NCBI GenBank assembly: GCA_036389155.1
Contig: DASVQN010000039.1
Coordinates: 1-64,000 of the forward strand
Source of the DNA: CADCVT01 sp036389155
Lineage (GTDB): Bacteria; Actinomycetota; Thermoleophilia; Solirubrobacterales; Solirubrobacteraceae
DNA: 64,000 nt
Reading direction: 5' to 3'
Shown here: piece after piece, positions 1 through 7,278 of the stretch
Layout: each line of letters starts with the position of its first letter
How positions within the stretch are numbered: position 1 is the stretch's first letter
The notes under the pieces: model-generated
Seen by the model: the letters and a program-made list of their open reading frames with translations, nothing else
Told to the model about the DNA's origin: nothing
The model's database searches: none
Made by a program: the position numbers and the translations under genes

Positions 1-704
1 AGGTTCGTGAACAGCGCGATCTTGCGCCGGATGTCCTGGTCGAGCGGGCCCTCGGAGCGGCACATCACCAGGTCGGGCTGGATGCCGATCCGGCGCAGCT
101 CCTGAACGGAGTGCTGCGTGGGCTTCGTCTTCAGCTCGCCGGCGTGACCGAGGTAGGGCACGAGCGTGACGTGCACGAACATGGTGGTGCGGCGCGCGCC
201 CTCGACCTGGAACTGACGCAGGGCCTCGAGGAACGGCAGCGACTCGATGTCGCCGACCGTGCCCCCGATCTCGGTGATCACGAAGTCGACGTCCTGGGCC
301 TCGGCCTGCAGGCGGATGCGATGCTTGATCTCGTCCGTGATGTGCGGGATGACCTGGACCGTCCCGCCGAGGTAGTCGCCGCGGCGCTCGCGCCGGATCA
401 CGGCGTTGTAGATCGCGCCGGTGGTGACGTTCGACTGGCGCGTCGTGTTCGCGTCGGTGAAGCGCTCGTAGTGGCCGAGGTCGAGGTCGGTCTCCGCGCC
501 GTCCTCGGTGACGAAGACCTCGCCGTGCTGGTACGGCGACATCGTGCCCGGGTCGACGTTGATGTACGGGTCGAACTTCTGGAGGCCGACGCTGAGGCCG
601 CGCGAGACGAGCAGTCGCCCGATCGAGGAAGCGGCGATGCCCTTGCCGAGCGAGGAGACCACGCCGCCGGTGACGAAGATGAATCGGGTCTGTCGTTCGG
701 GCAT
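1..704 (-). CDS. pyrG: CTP synthase, N-terminal part (cut by window edge)
   Basis: CTP synthase makes CTP from UTP, ATP and glutamine in the cytoplasm. The visible 234 residues belong to the N-terminal synthetase (amidoligase) domain. They begin MPERQTRFIFVTGG, followed by the nucleotide-binding stretch GVVSSLGKGIAASSIG and the conserved FDPYINVDPGTMSPYQHGEV segment, with EIGGTVGDIES further on. The family is about 550 residues, so the glutaminase domain lies outside the window to the left. The ATG at 704 is the only start fitting the family N-terminus. It is the last visible gene of the leftward tlyA-nadK-recN block, the usual actinobacterial neighbourhood. Identification is near certain. 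Confidence 0.97.
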   Translation of the reverse strand, partial: MPERQTRFIFVTGGVVSSLGKGIAASSIGRLLVSRGLSVGLQKFDPYINVDPGTMSPYQHGEVFVTEDGAETDLDLGHYERFTDANTTRQSNVTTGAIYNAVIRRERRGDYLGGTVQVIPHITDEIKHRIRLQAEAQDVDFVITEIGGTVGDIESLPFLEALRQFQVEGARRTTMFVHVTLVPYLGHAGELKTKPTQHSVQELRRIGIQPDLVMCRSEGPLDQDIRRKIALFTN

Positions 705-808
705 GAAGCGCGCTTCCGAGTGTAGGCGTTGCCGGGCGAGAGCCACGGTATCGCCGCCCGCGGACGGCGAATGAGGAGCGCCCCGCAAGGTGCGGGAAAA
801 GGGCGCGG

Positions 809-880
809 AGGCGGCGCGGAGGGCCGCTGGGTCGGGCGGCAGAGGCGGCGCGGAGGGCCGGCGGCGGAGGTGGCGCGGAG
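809..880. repeat. Short G-rich tandem repeat between pyrG and a small ORF
   Basis: An 18-base unit, AGGCGGCGCGGAGGGCCG, occurs exactly at 809-826 and 843-860, a 34-base period. A degenerate third copy (AGGTGGCGCGGAG) starts at 868. It lies in the 192-base gap between pyrG and the small ORF at 897-1088, where no gene is evident. It could be replication slippage or a structured leader for pyrG. No function can be assigned. Confidence 0.5.
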
Positions 881-896
881 CGGCGTGGGTCGCCGC

Positions 897-1088
897 TCAG
901 CCGCCGAGCAGGCGGCGCAGGCCGCGGCGCTTCGTCGCGTGGCTGCGGGCGGACTCGCTCGCGCGGCGCTCGGCTGCGCAGTGCCGGCGCCACTCGCCGA
1001 GCGTCATGTCGCCCGGGATGTCGCAGTGCTCCACCTGGAGGGCTCCGGGGGCGCGGCTGGCTTCGACTCGGGGGCGGCTCGGGGTCAT
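897..1088 (-). CDS. Small basic hypothetical protein (63 aa)
   Basis: A short ORF between recN and pyrG in the same leftward orientation. The product is 63 residues, with a tryptophan-containing segment MTLGEWRRHCAAERR in the middle and an Arg-rich C-terminus (KRRGLRRLLGG). No signal peptide, membrane segment or known domain is visible. It starts 63 bases after the recN stop, so it may be the last recN-operon gene before pyrG. I do not recognise the family. Support is only its position, orientation and lack of a better overlapping candidate; it may not be translated. Confidence 0.4.
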   Translation of the reverse strand: MTPSRPRVEASRAPGALQVEHCDIPGDMTLGEWRRHCAAERRASESARSHATKRRGLRRLLGG

Positions 1089-1151
1089 CGCTCTTTCTGG
1101 TGGTTCGGCACGACGGTGCCTCCCTTGAGCGACGCGCGAACGCGCCCGGCG

Positions 1152-2885
1152 TCAGGCCGCCTTCCTCAGCTCCTGGGCGTGCCGGCGGGCGGCGAGGTCG
1201 GTGTCGTCGGCGCCGAGCATCCGGACGAGCTCGGTCACGACCTCGCGCTCTCCGAGCTGGGTCACCGTGGTGAGCGCGGGCTCGACCGACGTGTCCTTGG
1301 CGATCGAGAAGTGGCGCTCGGCCAGCGAGGCGATCTGCGGGAGGTGGGTGATGCACACGACCTGGCGCCCCTCCCCCAGCGCGCGGAGCTGCTCGCCGAC
1401 CGCGCGCGCGGTCTGGCCGCCCACGCCCGCGTCGACCTCGTCGAACACCAGCGTCGCGTCGCCGCCGTCGTTCGCGGTGCCGAGCACCGCGAGCATCACG
1501 CGCGACAGCTCGCCGCCCGACGCGATGTCGCGCAGCGGCGCCGCGGGGACGCCCGGGTTCGGCGCGATGAGCAGCTCGACCGCGTCGGCGCCCGTCGGCC
1601 CCGGCTCGCGCTCGGTCAGCGCGACCTCGAACGCCGCGCCGTCCATCGCCAGCTCCTCGAGCCTCGCGCGGACGCCGGCCGCGAGCTTCGGCGCCGCCTT
1701 TGCCCGCGTCTTGCGCAGCCCGGCGGACCGCTCGGCGCGCTCGGCGACCGCCCGCTCGAGCTCCGCCGTCGCCTGCTCGAGCGCCACCTCCGCGTTGGCG
1801 AGCTCGTCGCGCCGCCGCCGGCACTCCTCGGCGTGCGCGAGGACGGCCGCGATCGTCCCGCCATGCTTGCGCTTGAGGCGGTCGAGCACCGCCAGGCGCT
1901 CCTCGACGACCTCCAGCCGACCGGGCTCCCCCTCGAGGCCCTCGCCGCAGCGGCGAAGCTCCGCGGCCAGGTCGCCGGCCTCGACGGACAGGCCGCGGAG
2001 CCGCTCCGCCAAGGGATCGAGGAGGGGGTCGACGCCCGCGACGCCGTCGAGCGCGTGCTCCGCGGCCGCGAGGAGCGCGGTGACGCCGCCCGCGGCGAGC
2101 GCGCCCCGGGACGAGCCGCGGGCGGAGGGGCCGCCCGCGTCGAACGGGTCGCCGAAGGCGTCGCCCTCGCCGTCCATCGCCTCGGCCGCGCCGAGCGACG
2201 CCGCGCGCAGCGCCTCGAGGTGACGCAGCCGCCCGCGCTCGGCGAGCAGCTCGGCCTCCTCGGCCTCCGACGGCGACGCCTCGTCGATCTCCGCGAGCTC
2301 GAACTCGAGCAGGTCGATCTCGCGGTCCCGCGCGCCCGCCCGCTCGCGCAGCGCGTCGAGCGAGCCCTCGAGCTCCCGCACCCGCGCGTGCACGGTCGCG
2401 CACGCCCGCCGCGCCTCCAGGTGCGCCGCACCGCAGAACGCGTCGAGCAGCTCGAGCTGCGCCGAGGCCAGCGTCAGCCGCCGATGCTCGTGCTGGCCGT
2501 AGAACGCGACGAGCGCGCCCGCGAGGTCCCGCAGGTCGCCGACCGTCGCGCTGCGCCCGCAGACGTACGCCCGCGACCGCCCTTCGGAAGACACGCGCCG
2601 CGCCAGGACGACCTCCTCGGCATCCGCCGGCAGCCGCTCCCCCAGCTCGCCGCGCAGACCGTCGGGAAGCTCGAAGACGCCCTCGACCCACGCCTCCGCC
2701 GCCCCCGGCCGCACGATTCCCGATCGCGGCTTGCCGCCCAGCAGCAGGTCGAGCGCGTGGGCGAGCATCGTCTTGCCCGCCCCCGTCTCCCCCGTCAGGA
2801 CGTTCAACCCCGGCCCGAGCCGCAGCTCGGCCCGCTCGATCAGCAGCAGGTTCTCGACACGAAGCTCCAACAACACGCCCGACAC
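1152..2885 (-). CDS. recN: DNA repair protein RecN
   Basis: RecN is an SMC-like ATPase acting at double-strand breaks. The 577 residues match family length (about 550-570). The N-terminal head carries Walker A GETGAGKT at residues 32-39. The middle is a long Ala/Glu/Arg-rich coiled coil broken near its centre by a flexible Gly/Ser/Ala stretch. The C-terminal head has the ABC signature SGGELSRVMLAV followed by Walker B LVFDEVDAGVGG. The start MSGVLLELRVENLLLIERAEL fits the canonical N-terminus. It lies 61 bases downstream of nadK on the same strand, in the common tlyA-nadK-recN order. Confidence 0.96.
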   Translation of the reverse strand: MSGVLLELRVENLLLIERAELRLGPGLNVLTGETGAGKTMLAHALDLLLGGKPRSGIVRPGAAEAWVEGVFELPDGLRGELGERLPADAEEVVLARRVSSEGRSRAYVCGRSATVGDLRDLAGALVAFYGQHEHRRLTLASAQLELLDAFCGAAHLEARRACATVHARVRELEGSLDALRERAGARDREIDLLEFELAEIDEASPSEAEEAELLAERGRLRHLEALRAASLGAAEAMDGEGDAFGDPFDAGGPSARGSSRGALAAGGVTALLAAAEHALDGVAGVDPLLDPLAERLRGLSVEAGDLAAELRRCGEGLEGEPGRLEVVEERLAVLDRLKRKHGGTIAAVLAHAEECRRRRDELANAEVALEQATAELERAVAERAERSAGLRKTRAKAAPKLAAGVRARLEELAMDGAAFEVALTEREPGPTGADAVELLIAPNPGVPAAPLRDIASGGELSRVMLAVLGTANDGGDATLVFDEVDAGVGGQTARAVGEQLRALGEGRQVVCITHLPQIASLAERHFSIAKDTSVEPALTTVTQLGEREVVTELVRMLGADDTDLAARRHAQELRKAA

Positions 2886-2946
2886 GGTGCCAGCGGCACC
2901 CGACGGACCGCCGGGACCCGTGCAGAGTCGTCGCGAAGCCGTCGCG

Positions 2947-3789
2947 CTACGAGGACAGACGGCCGAACTTCTGGCGCAGACGGCGGTAGAACGACGTCCC
3001 CGCGACCTGCGCGAGGCTCGCCACGTCGTGGCGGAACGTCGCCGACACCGCGTCGCCCGGCGACAGCTCGCCGATCGGCCGCCCGTCCACGATCACGTCG
3101 ACCACGTCGTTGCCGCGGTTGTGCACCGTCAGCGTGTCGTTGGGCGCCACCACGAGCGCCCGCGCCGTGAGCGAGTGCGGCGCGATGAACGAGACCGCGA
3201 AGCCCTCCACGCCCCACGCCATGACCGGCCCGGCGTTCGCGAGGTTGTAGCCGGTCGACCCCGCGGGCGTGGCGATCACGAGCCCGTCGCAGCGGACCGA
3301 CCCGAGCTCGGCGTCCTCGATCGCGTACGCGAGCTGCGCCACCCGCTCGCCCACCTTGCGATGGATCGAGACGTCGTTGATCGCCGCCTTGTCGCCGTCG
3401 AGCCCGCTCAGCACGACCGCCGGCAGCGGCAGGACCTCGAACTCGTGCGCGAACGCGCGGCGGAAGCCCTCGCCCATGTCGTCCGGCTCCACCGTCGCGA
3501 GGAACCCGACCTCGCCGAAGTTCATGGCGAACACGGGGACGCCCGCGCCCGCGAACCGCCGCAGCGCGCGCAGGATCGTGCCGTCGCCGCCGAGGACGAT
3601 GCACAGGTCGACGTCGTCGCCCTCGTGGTCGACCACCAGCCCGTCGCCCGCCTCCAGCCCGTGCTTCGCCGTCTCCTCGCGGTCGAACCGCAGCTCGAAC
3701 CCCGCCGCGCGGGCGGCGGCGAGCAGCGGGTCCAGCGCGCACGCGGTGTCCTGGACGGCGCGGTGGGTGAGGACGAGCGCGGAGGGCAT
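2947..3789 (-). CDS. nadK: NAD kinase
   Basis: ATP/polyphosphate-dependent NAD kinase makes NADP in the cytoplasm. The 280-residue protein has the catalytic GGDGT motif at residues 67-71, then NFGEVGFLA and the NAD-binding segment TPAGSTGYNLANAGPVM, which is TPTGSTAY-like in the family. The ATG at 3789 overlaps the tlyA stop by one base (TGATG), so translation is probably coupled. An open frame extends upstream inside tlyA but is not homologous, so the coupled ATG is chosen. It sits between tlyA and recN, as in many actinobacteria. Function is secure. Confidence 0.96.
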   Translation of the reverse strand: MPSALVLTHRAVQDTACALDPLLAAARAAGFELRFDREETAKHGLEAGDGLVVDHEGDDVDLCIVLGGDGTILRALRRFAGAGVPVFAMNFGEVGFLATVEPDDMGEGFRRAFAHEFEVLPLPAVVLSGLDGDKAAINDVSIHRKVGERVAQLAYAIEDAELGSVRCDGLVIATPAGSTGYNLANAGPVMAWGVEGFAVSFIAPHSLTARALVVAPNDTLTVHNRGNDVVDVIVDGRPIGELSPGDAVSATFRHDVASLAQVAGTSFYRRLRQKFGRLSS

Positions 3790-4568
3790 CAGGGGTCGAC
3801 GTCCCGCACGGCGGCCTCGACGTCCGCGACCCCGCCCGGCCGCCCGGGCTCGGCCAGCCAGACGAACGTCTCGCGATTGCCCTTCGGCCCCGCGAGCCCG
3901 CTGGACGCGAACCCCAGGACCGTCGCGTAGGCCGACGCGGCGACGTCCACGATCGCCGCCCGCCGCTCCTCGGGGTCGCGCACCACGCCGTTCTTGCCGA
4001 CCCGCCCCGGCCCGACCTCGAACTGCGGCTTGACCATGACCAGCGCGTCGAACCGCGGCGCGAGGCAGCCCAGCGCCGCCGTCAGCACCTTCGTCGCCGA
4101 GATGAACGACACGTCGACCACCAGCAGGTCGGGCACGAACGGGAGGTCGGCCGGCGTCAGCTCGCGCGCGTTGAGGCACAGCGGCTCCACCCGCGGATCA
4201 CCGCGCAGGACCGGCGACAGCTCGTCGCGCGCTACGTCGACCGCCGCGACCCGCGCCGCTCCCCGCCGCAGCAGGACGTCCGTGAAGCCACCCGTCGACG
4301 CGCCGACGTCCAGCGCCAGGCGCCCGTCAACCGTGACCCCGAACGCGTCCAGCGCGTTCGCCAGCTTGATGCCGCCGCGGGAGACGTACCGCTCGGCGTC
4401 CGCCAGCTCCAGCGGGACGTCGGCGGCCACCAGCTGCGACGGCCGCGTCGCGGGAAGGCGATCCGCCCCGACCAGGACCTCCCCCGCCGCGACGGACGCG
4501 GCCGCGCGCGAACGGGAGGCGAAGAGGCCCCGCTCCGCGAGCAGGGTGTCGAGGCGGACCCGGGCCAT
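3789..4568 (-). CDS. tlyA: TlyA family rRNA 2'-O-methyltransferase
   Basis: TlyA proteins methylate ribose 2'-OH groups of 16S/23S rRNA and are sometimes labelled hemolysins. The 259-residue product has an N-terminal S4 RNA-binding domain (RLDTLLAERGLFASRSRAAA, about residues 3-62) and an FtsJ-type methyltransferase domain with the SAM loop LDVGASTGGFTDVLL. The K-D-K-E tetrad is represented by RGGIKLANAL, VVDVSFIS, VMVKPQFE and GNRETFVWL. I start it at the ATG at 4568 (MARVRLDT); a 24-residue upstream extension in the same frame does not fit the family. It is the first gene of the tlyA-nadK-recN operon. A divergent paralogue lies at 35286-36008. Confidence 0.93.
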   Translation of the reverse strand: MARVRLDTLLAERGLFASRSRAAASVAAGEVLVGADRLPATRPSQLVAADVPLELADAERYVSRGGIKLANALDAFGVTVDGRLALDVGASTGGFTDVLLRRGAARVAAVDVARDELSPVLRGDPRVEPLCLNARELTPADLPFVPDLLVVDVSFISATKVLTAALGCLAPRFDALVMVKPQFEVGPGRVGKNGVVRDPEERRAAIVDVAASAYATVLGFASSGLAGPKGNRETFVWLAEPGRPGGVADVEAAVRDVDP

Positions 4569-4614
4569 GACGGACAAGTTTGCCGAAGAGGGAAGTTCTG
4601 TGAAGCAACGCACA

Positions 4615-4643
4615 TTGACTGGCGGGTCAACCAGGCACACTGA
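4615..4643 (+). promoter_or_regulatory. Candidate promoter for the 4652 membrane gene
   Basis: TTGACT (4615-4620) is followed after 17 bases by CACTGA (4638-4643), eight bases before the ATG at 4652. The -35 match is good and the -10 weak. On the opposite strand GGTCAA at 4624-4629 gives TTGACC, a possible -35 for tlyA. The 83-base gap probably holds divergent, partly overlapping promoters. Confidence 0.35.
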
Positions 4644-4651
4644 CCGTTGCG

Positions 4652-5005
4652 ATGACCGCCATGCGCCTCATCCCCCTTCCGATCCACTCGGCCCTCGAGA
4701 TGGTCGCCGGGCTCGCCCTCGGCGCGCTGCCGTTCGCGCTCGGTCTCTCCACGGCCGCCGCGTTCGTCGGCGTGATCGTCGGGGTCCTGATCGTCGGGCT
4801 CGCGCTCCAGTCGCTCGACACCGGCGACGGGAGCGGCCTGAACCTCTCCGCCCACCTCGCGGCCGACCAGGGCATCGCGCTCGGCCTCGCCGCCGCGGGC
4901 GCCGTGATGGCCGCCACCGGCGACGGCGTCGCCGCCGCCCTCTTCGCGGCCGCCGCGGTCACGCAGCTCCTCCTGATCCTCGCGACCCGCTACACCGCGC
5001 GGTAG
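4652..5005 (+). CDS. Small multi-pass membrane protein
   Basis: The 117-residue protein is almost wholly hydrophobic, with about four predicted membrane segments: LEMVAGLALGALPFALGLS, AAAFVGVIVGVLIVGLAL, GIALGLAAAGAVMAATG and AALFAAAAVTQLLLILA. It starts at the ATG at 4652; a second ATG three codons later is an alternative. No catalytic motif is seen. It reads rightward, against the tlyA operon, and ends in a strong hairpin terminator. It is one of the genes separating tlyA from dxs. It resembles short SPW-repeat-like actinobacterial membrane proteins, but that is only an impression. Function unknown. Confidence 0.7.
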   Translation: MTAMRLIPLPIHSALEMVAGLALGALPFALGLSTAAAFVGVIVGVLIVGLALQSLDTGDGSGLNLSAHLAADQGIALGLAAAGAVMAATGDGVAAALFAAAAVTQLLLILATRYTAR

Positions 5006-5070
5006 GAGCACCGAACTTCCCTCAGTGATCACATAAGAAGCAGACCCACATAGCAGTATCTCTCCTCCCC

Positions 5071-5101
5071 GAAACGGCCCGCTCTCCCAGCGGGCCGTTT
5101 C
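5071..5101. terminator. Strong intrinsic terminator hairpin
   Basis: A perfect 13-base-pair stem (GAAACGGCCCGCT paired with its exact complement, 5071-5083 and 5089-5101) encloses a five-base loop and is followed by ATTTT. It ends the 4652-5005 gene and insulates the TIR cassette from upstream transcription. The A-rich 5' side would also allow some termination in the other direction. Confidence 0.88.
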
Positions 5102-5133
5102 ATTTTGGTTGATCGGCGTCGGGTGAGGATCGC

Positions 5134-5161
5134 TTGACGACGCTTGACCATCGGTTACCCT
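5134..5161 (+). promoter_or_regulatory. Promoter of the TIR cassette, predicted leaderless
   Basis: TTGACG (5134-5139), 16 bases, then TACCCT (5156-5161). The ATG at 5168 begins seven bases after the -10, where transcription would start. There is no Shine-Dalgarno sequence in the six intervening bases, so a leaderless mRNA is predicted. A second TTGACC lies within the spacer at 5144-5149. Confidence 0.6.
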
Positions 5162-5167
5162 CGTCCC

Positions 5168-5689
5168 ATGACGACGAAGGTCTTCATCTCTGCCAGCGGC
5201 AGTGATGTCGACATCGCCAGGGACCTCAGTGCGCGCCTGCGCGAAGCGGGGTTGGACCCCTGGCTTGCGGCCGACGAGATCGGATTCGGCGATCAGGTGG
5301 CGGAGGCGATCACCGAGCGGCTCGCGAGCGCGAACGCCGTCGTGCTGATCGTAGGGAGCGAGCCGAGCGACTGGGTCCGGCGCGAATGGTCTCAGGCTCT
5401 TCAGAGCTCATGGAGCGACAAACGCGAGACTCGCGTCGTGCCCTTGATCGTGGACGCAGCCAACGCTCCCCCGCTGCTACGGGATACGGCACACGTCGAC
5501 TGGCACGGCGACCCGCAGAAGGCAGCAGATCAGGTCGTTGCTCTCCTCGGTGCGCGGGACTCGTCAGGGCAGGACTCGTCAGTCACGCGGAGCGGGAACC
5601 ACGGGGGCGACGATCTCGCCCCACAATGGTCACGCATCGAATCGCTGGCCGCCAGACTCCTGACGACGGACGAACGCAAGGCTCGTTGA
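5168..5689 (+). CDS. TIR-domain protein, putative NAD-consuming defence effector
   Basis: The 173-residue protein is essentially one TIR domain (about residues 3-130) plus a polar C-terminal tail. It begins KVFISASGSDVDIARDLSAR, has the typical GLDPWLAADEIGFGDQVAEAI segment, and places Glu73 in SDWVRREWSQAL, aligning with the catalytic Glu of NADase TIR domains such as SARM1 (DWVHKE). The ATG at 5168 is chosen over one eight codons upstream because TIR begins directly and a -10 lies seven bases before it. Its stop overlaps the next gene (TTGA). Codon use is less GC-rich than the backbone. In bacteria such proteins usually deplete NAD or make cyclic ADP-ribose signals in phage defence; that role here is inferred. 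It lacks the Thoeris ThsA or argonaute partners. Confidence 0.85.
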   Translation: MTTKVFISASGSDVDIARDLSARLREAGLDPWLAADEIGFGDQVAEAITERLASANAVVLIVGSEPSDWVRREWSQALQSSWSDKRETRVVPLIVDAANAPPLLRDTAHVDWHGDPQKAADQVVALLGARDSSGQDSSVTRSGNHGGDDLAPQWSRIESLAARLLTTDERKAR

Positions 5690-6300
5690 CGTCTGCACAC
5701 ATCGCCCCGGACCGCGACCTCGGGGTGTTCATCAACTGCCCGTTCGACGACGACTACCGGCCGGCTCTGGACGCAATCGTCTTTACGTGCGTCCGGGCGG
5801 GGTTCTTCCCCTGGCTCGCCGGAAGCACCGGTTCGACGTCGAACGCTCGGGTCGATCGCATTCTGGAAGCCGTCGAGGGCTGCCGCTACTCGATCCACGA
5901 CCTCACGCGCTACCGGGGCGAGGGCACCGAGAACCTCTCGCGGTTCAACATGCCCTTGGAGCTCGGGATGTCGATGGCGGCTCGCGGCCGACGCCCGGCG
6001 GATAGTGCTCACGACTGGCTCGTTCTCGTGCCCGAGGGGCACATCTATCAACGCTACGTGTCCGACCTCGCCGGCTTCGATCCGGAGCCACATGACGGCT
6101 CGCCGGCGCGCGTCGCGGTCGCGGTCCTCTCTTGGCTGATGACTCGTCCGACCGCCGCTGCAAGTGTGGAGCCCGACGACGTCGTGCCGCGACTCGATGA
6201 GTTCAGCGCCCGGCGCGGCGAGCTCGACGCGAGCTGGCACGGTGCTTCGCCCCCGTGGGGCAACGTCGTGAAGCTCGCCCTCGAGGTTGCGCGACGGTGA
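5686..6300 (+). CDS. RFNMPxELG-family Rossmann-like protein paired with TIR
   Basis: A 204-residue protein translationally coupled to the TIR gene: its TTG start shares bases with the TIR stop. An in-frame ATG at 5626 is an alternative. The conserved core reads DLGVFINCPFDDDYRPALDA, then CRYSIHDLTR, then RFNMPLELGMSMAAR with Glu92, and later a basic C-terminal half. This layout (beta-strand start, acidic turn, helix, late Glu in an ELG motif) resembles TIR-like and nucleoside deoxyribosyltransferase-like folds. I know the sequence pattern as a widespread uncharacterised family but cannot give it a name or function with confidence. Partnership with a TIR effector suggests a second effector or a regulator of the same defence cassette. 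Confidence 0.75.
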   Translation: MTSAHIAPDRDLGVFINCPFDDDYRPALDAIVFTCVRAGFFPWLAGSTGSTSNARVDRILEAVEGCRYSIHDLTRYRGEGTENLSRFNMPLELGMSMAARGRRPADSAHDWLVLVPEGHIYQRYVSDLAGFDPEPHDGSPARVAVAVLSWLMTRPTAAASVEPDDVVPRLDEFSARRGELDASWHGASPPWGNVVKLALEVARR

Positions 6301-6326
6301 CTCGACAAATCGAACGCGCGGGAACG

Positions 6327-7253
6327 TCACGACGCCGGAGCAGGCAGCGGCGAGAGCCGCTCCGAGCCCAGCGCGGCGCGGAGCGCCGCCGCGGCCTCGC
6401 CCATCGCCTCGTGCGCCGCGTCCACCCCGCCGCGCCAGCGGAAGAACCCGTGGACCATGCCGTCGTAGACGACCGTCCGCGCCTGCACCCCCGCCTCGCG
6501 CAACCGCGACGCGTACGCCAGCGCCTCGTCGGTCAGCGGGTCGTACTGCGCGCAGATGACGAGTGCCGGCGGCGCTCCCGCCAGGTCCTCGACCGGCGCG
6601 CGGACCGGGGACACGTCCGGGTCGCGCTTGGCCTCCTCCCCGGGCGCGTACGCCTCCCAGCAGAAGCGCATCTCGTCGCGCGAGAGCGCGTAGGACCCGT
6701 CGCCGCACGACTCGTAGGAGGGCGTCGAGCAGGTGCCGTCGGTCGCCGGATAGACGAGGAGCTGGAAGGCGAGCCCGTCGCGTTCGTGCCGCGCCAGCAC
6801 GGCGGCGAGGTTGCCGCCGGCGCTGTCGCCGGCCACGGCCACCGGCACGTCCGGGAACTCCGCACGGACCCACGCGAGCGCCTTCCTGCAGTCCTCCAGC
6901 TGCGCGGGATGCTGCGCCTCGGGCGCCAGCCGGTAGTCCACCGAGCACACGATCGCCTCCGCGGCGTTGCACAGCGCACGGCACAGGGCGTCGTGCGCGT
7001 CGATCGTGCCGAGGATCCAGCCGCCGCCGTGGATCCACAGCACGACGGGGAGCGGCTGCCCCGCGCCGCCCTTCGGGGTGAAGACCCGGACGCGCACCCC
7101 GTCCGCGTCCTCGTCGGACACGCTGTCCACCGGCTCGGCCGGGCCGACGTACGTCAGGCAGCCGGCCTCGTACTGCTCGCGCGCCTCCTCGATCGAGCCG
7201 GGCGGAGGGAGCTCGGCGTCGATGATCTCCTGGACCTGCGCGTGGACCGGCAC
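6327..7253 (-). CDS. Alpha/beta hydrolase, hormone-sensitive-lipase (HSL) family esterase
   Basis: A 308-residue cytoplasmic esterase/lipase. The oxyanion-hole motif HGGGW is at residues 75-79, the nucleophile Ser144 sits in AGDSAGGNLA, and the acid and histidine are in CAQYDPLTDE and DGMVHGFFRW. Order and spacing match the bacterial HSL (family IV) esterases, which hydrolyse short-chain acyl esters. The natural substrate cannot be read from sequence. The gene starts 25 bases after the dxs stop on the same strand, so it may be co-transcribed with ispA-dxs, though no isoprenoid role is implied. It is one of the genes that separate dxs from tlyA. Confidence 0.9.
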   Translation of the reverse strand: MPVHAQVQEIIDAELPPPGSIEEAREQYEAGCLTYVGPAEPVDSVSDEDADGVRVRVFTPKGGAGQPLPVVLWIHGGGWILGTIDAHDALCRALCNAAEAIVCSVDYRLAPEAQHPAQLEDCRKALAWVRAEFPDVPVAVAGDSAGGNLAAVLARHERDGLAFQLLVYPATDGTCSTPSYESCGDGSYALSRDEMRFCWEAYAPGEEAKRDPDVSPVRAPVEDLAGAPPALVICAQYDPLTDEALAYASRLREAGVQARTVVYDGMVHGFFRWRGGVDAAHEAMGEAAAALRAALGSERLSPLPAPAS

Positions 7254-7278
7254 GAACGCCGATGTACCCGGGAGCCGA

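Noticed and set aside
781..800. CCCGCA-AGG-TGCGGG-AAAA hairpin as a terminator of the recN operon
   Set aside because: The A-run lies on the wrong side for leftward transcription (T-run would precede the stem), and the stem has only six pairs.
729..3170. Long plus-strand open frame of about 813 codons over recN
   Set aside because: It runs antisense to a clear RecN with all motifs. Its product is a low-complexity Arg/Ala/Glu/Leu sequence typical of the reverse frame of GC-rich genes.
5626..5685. ATG at 5626 as the start of the second TIR-cassette gene
   Set aside because: It would add 20 residues of non-conserved sequence inside the TIR gene. The TTG at 5686 gives the usual short lead before VFINCPFD and a TTGA coupling like others here.
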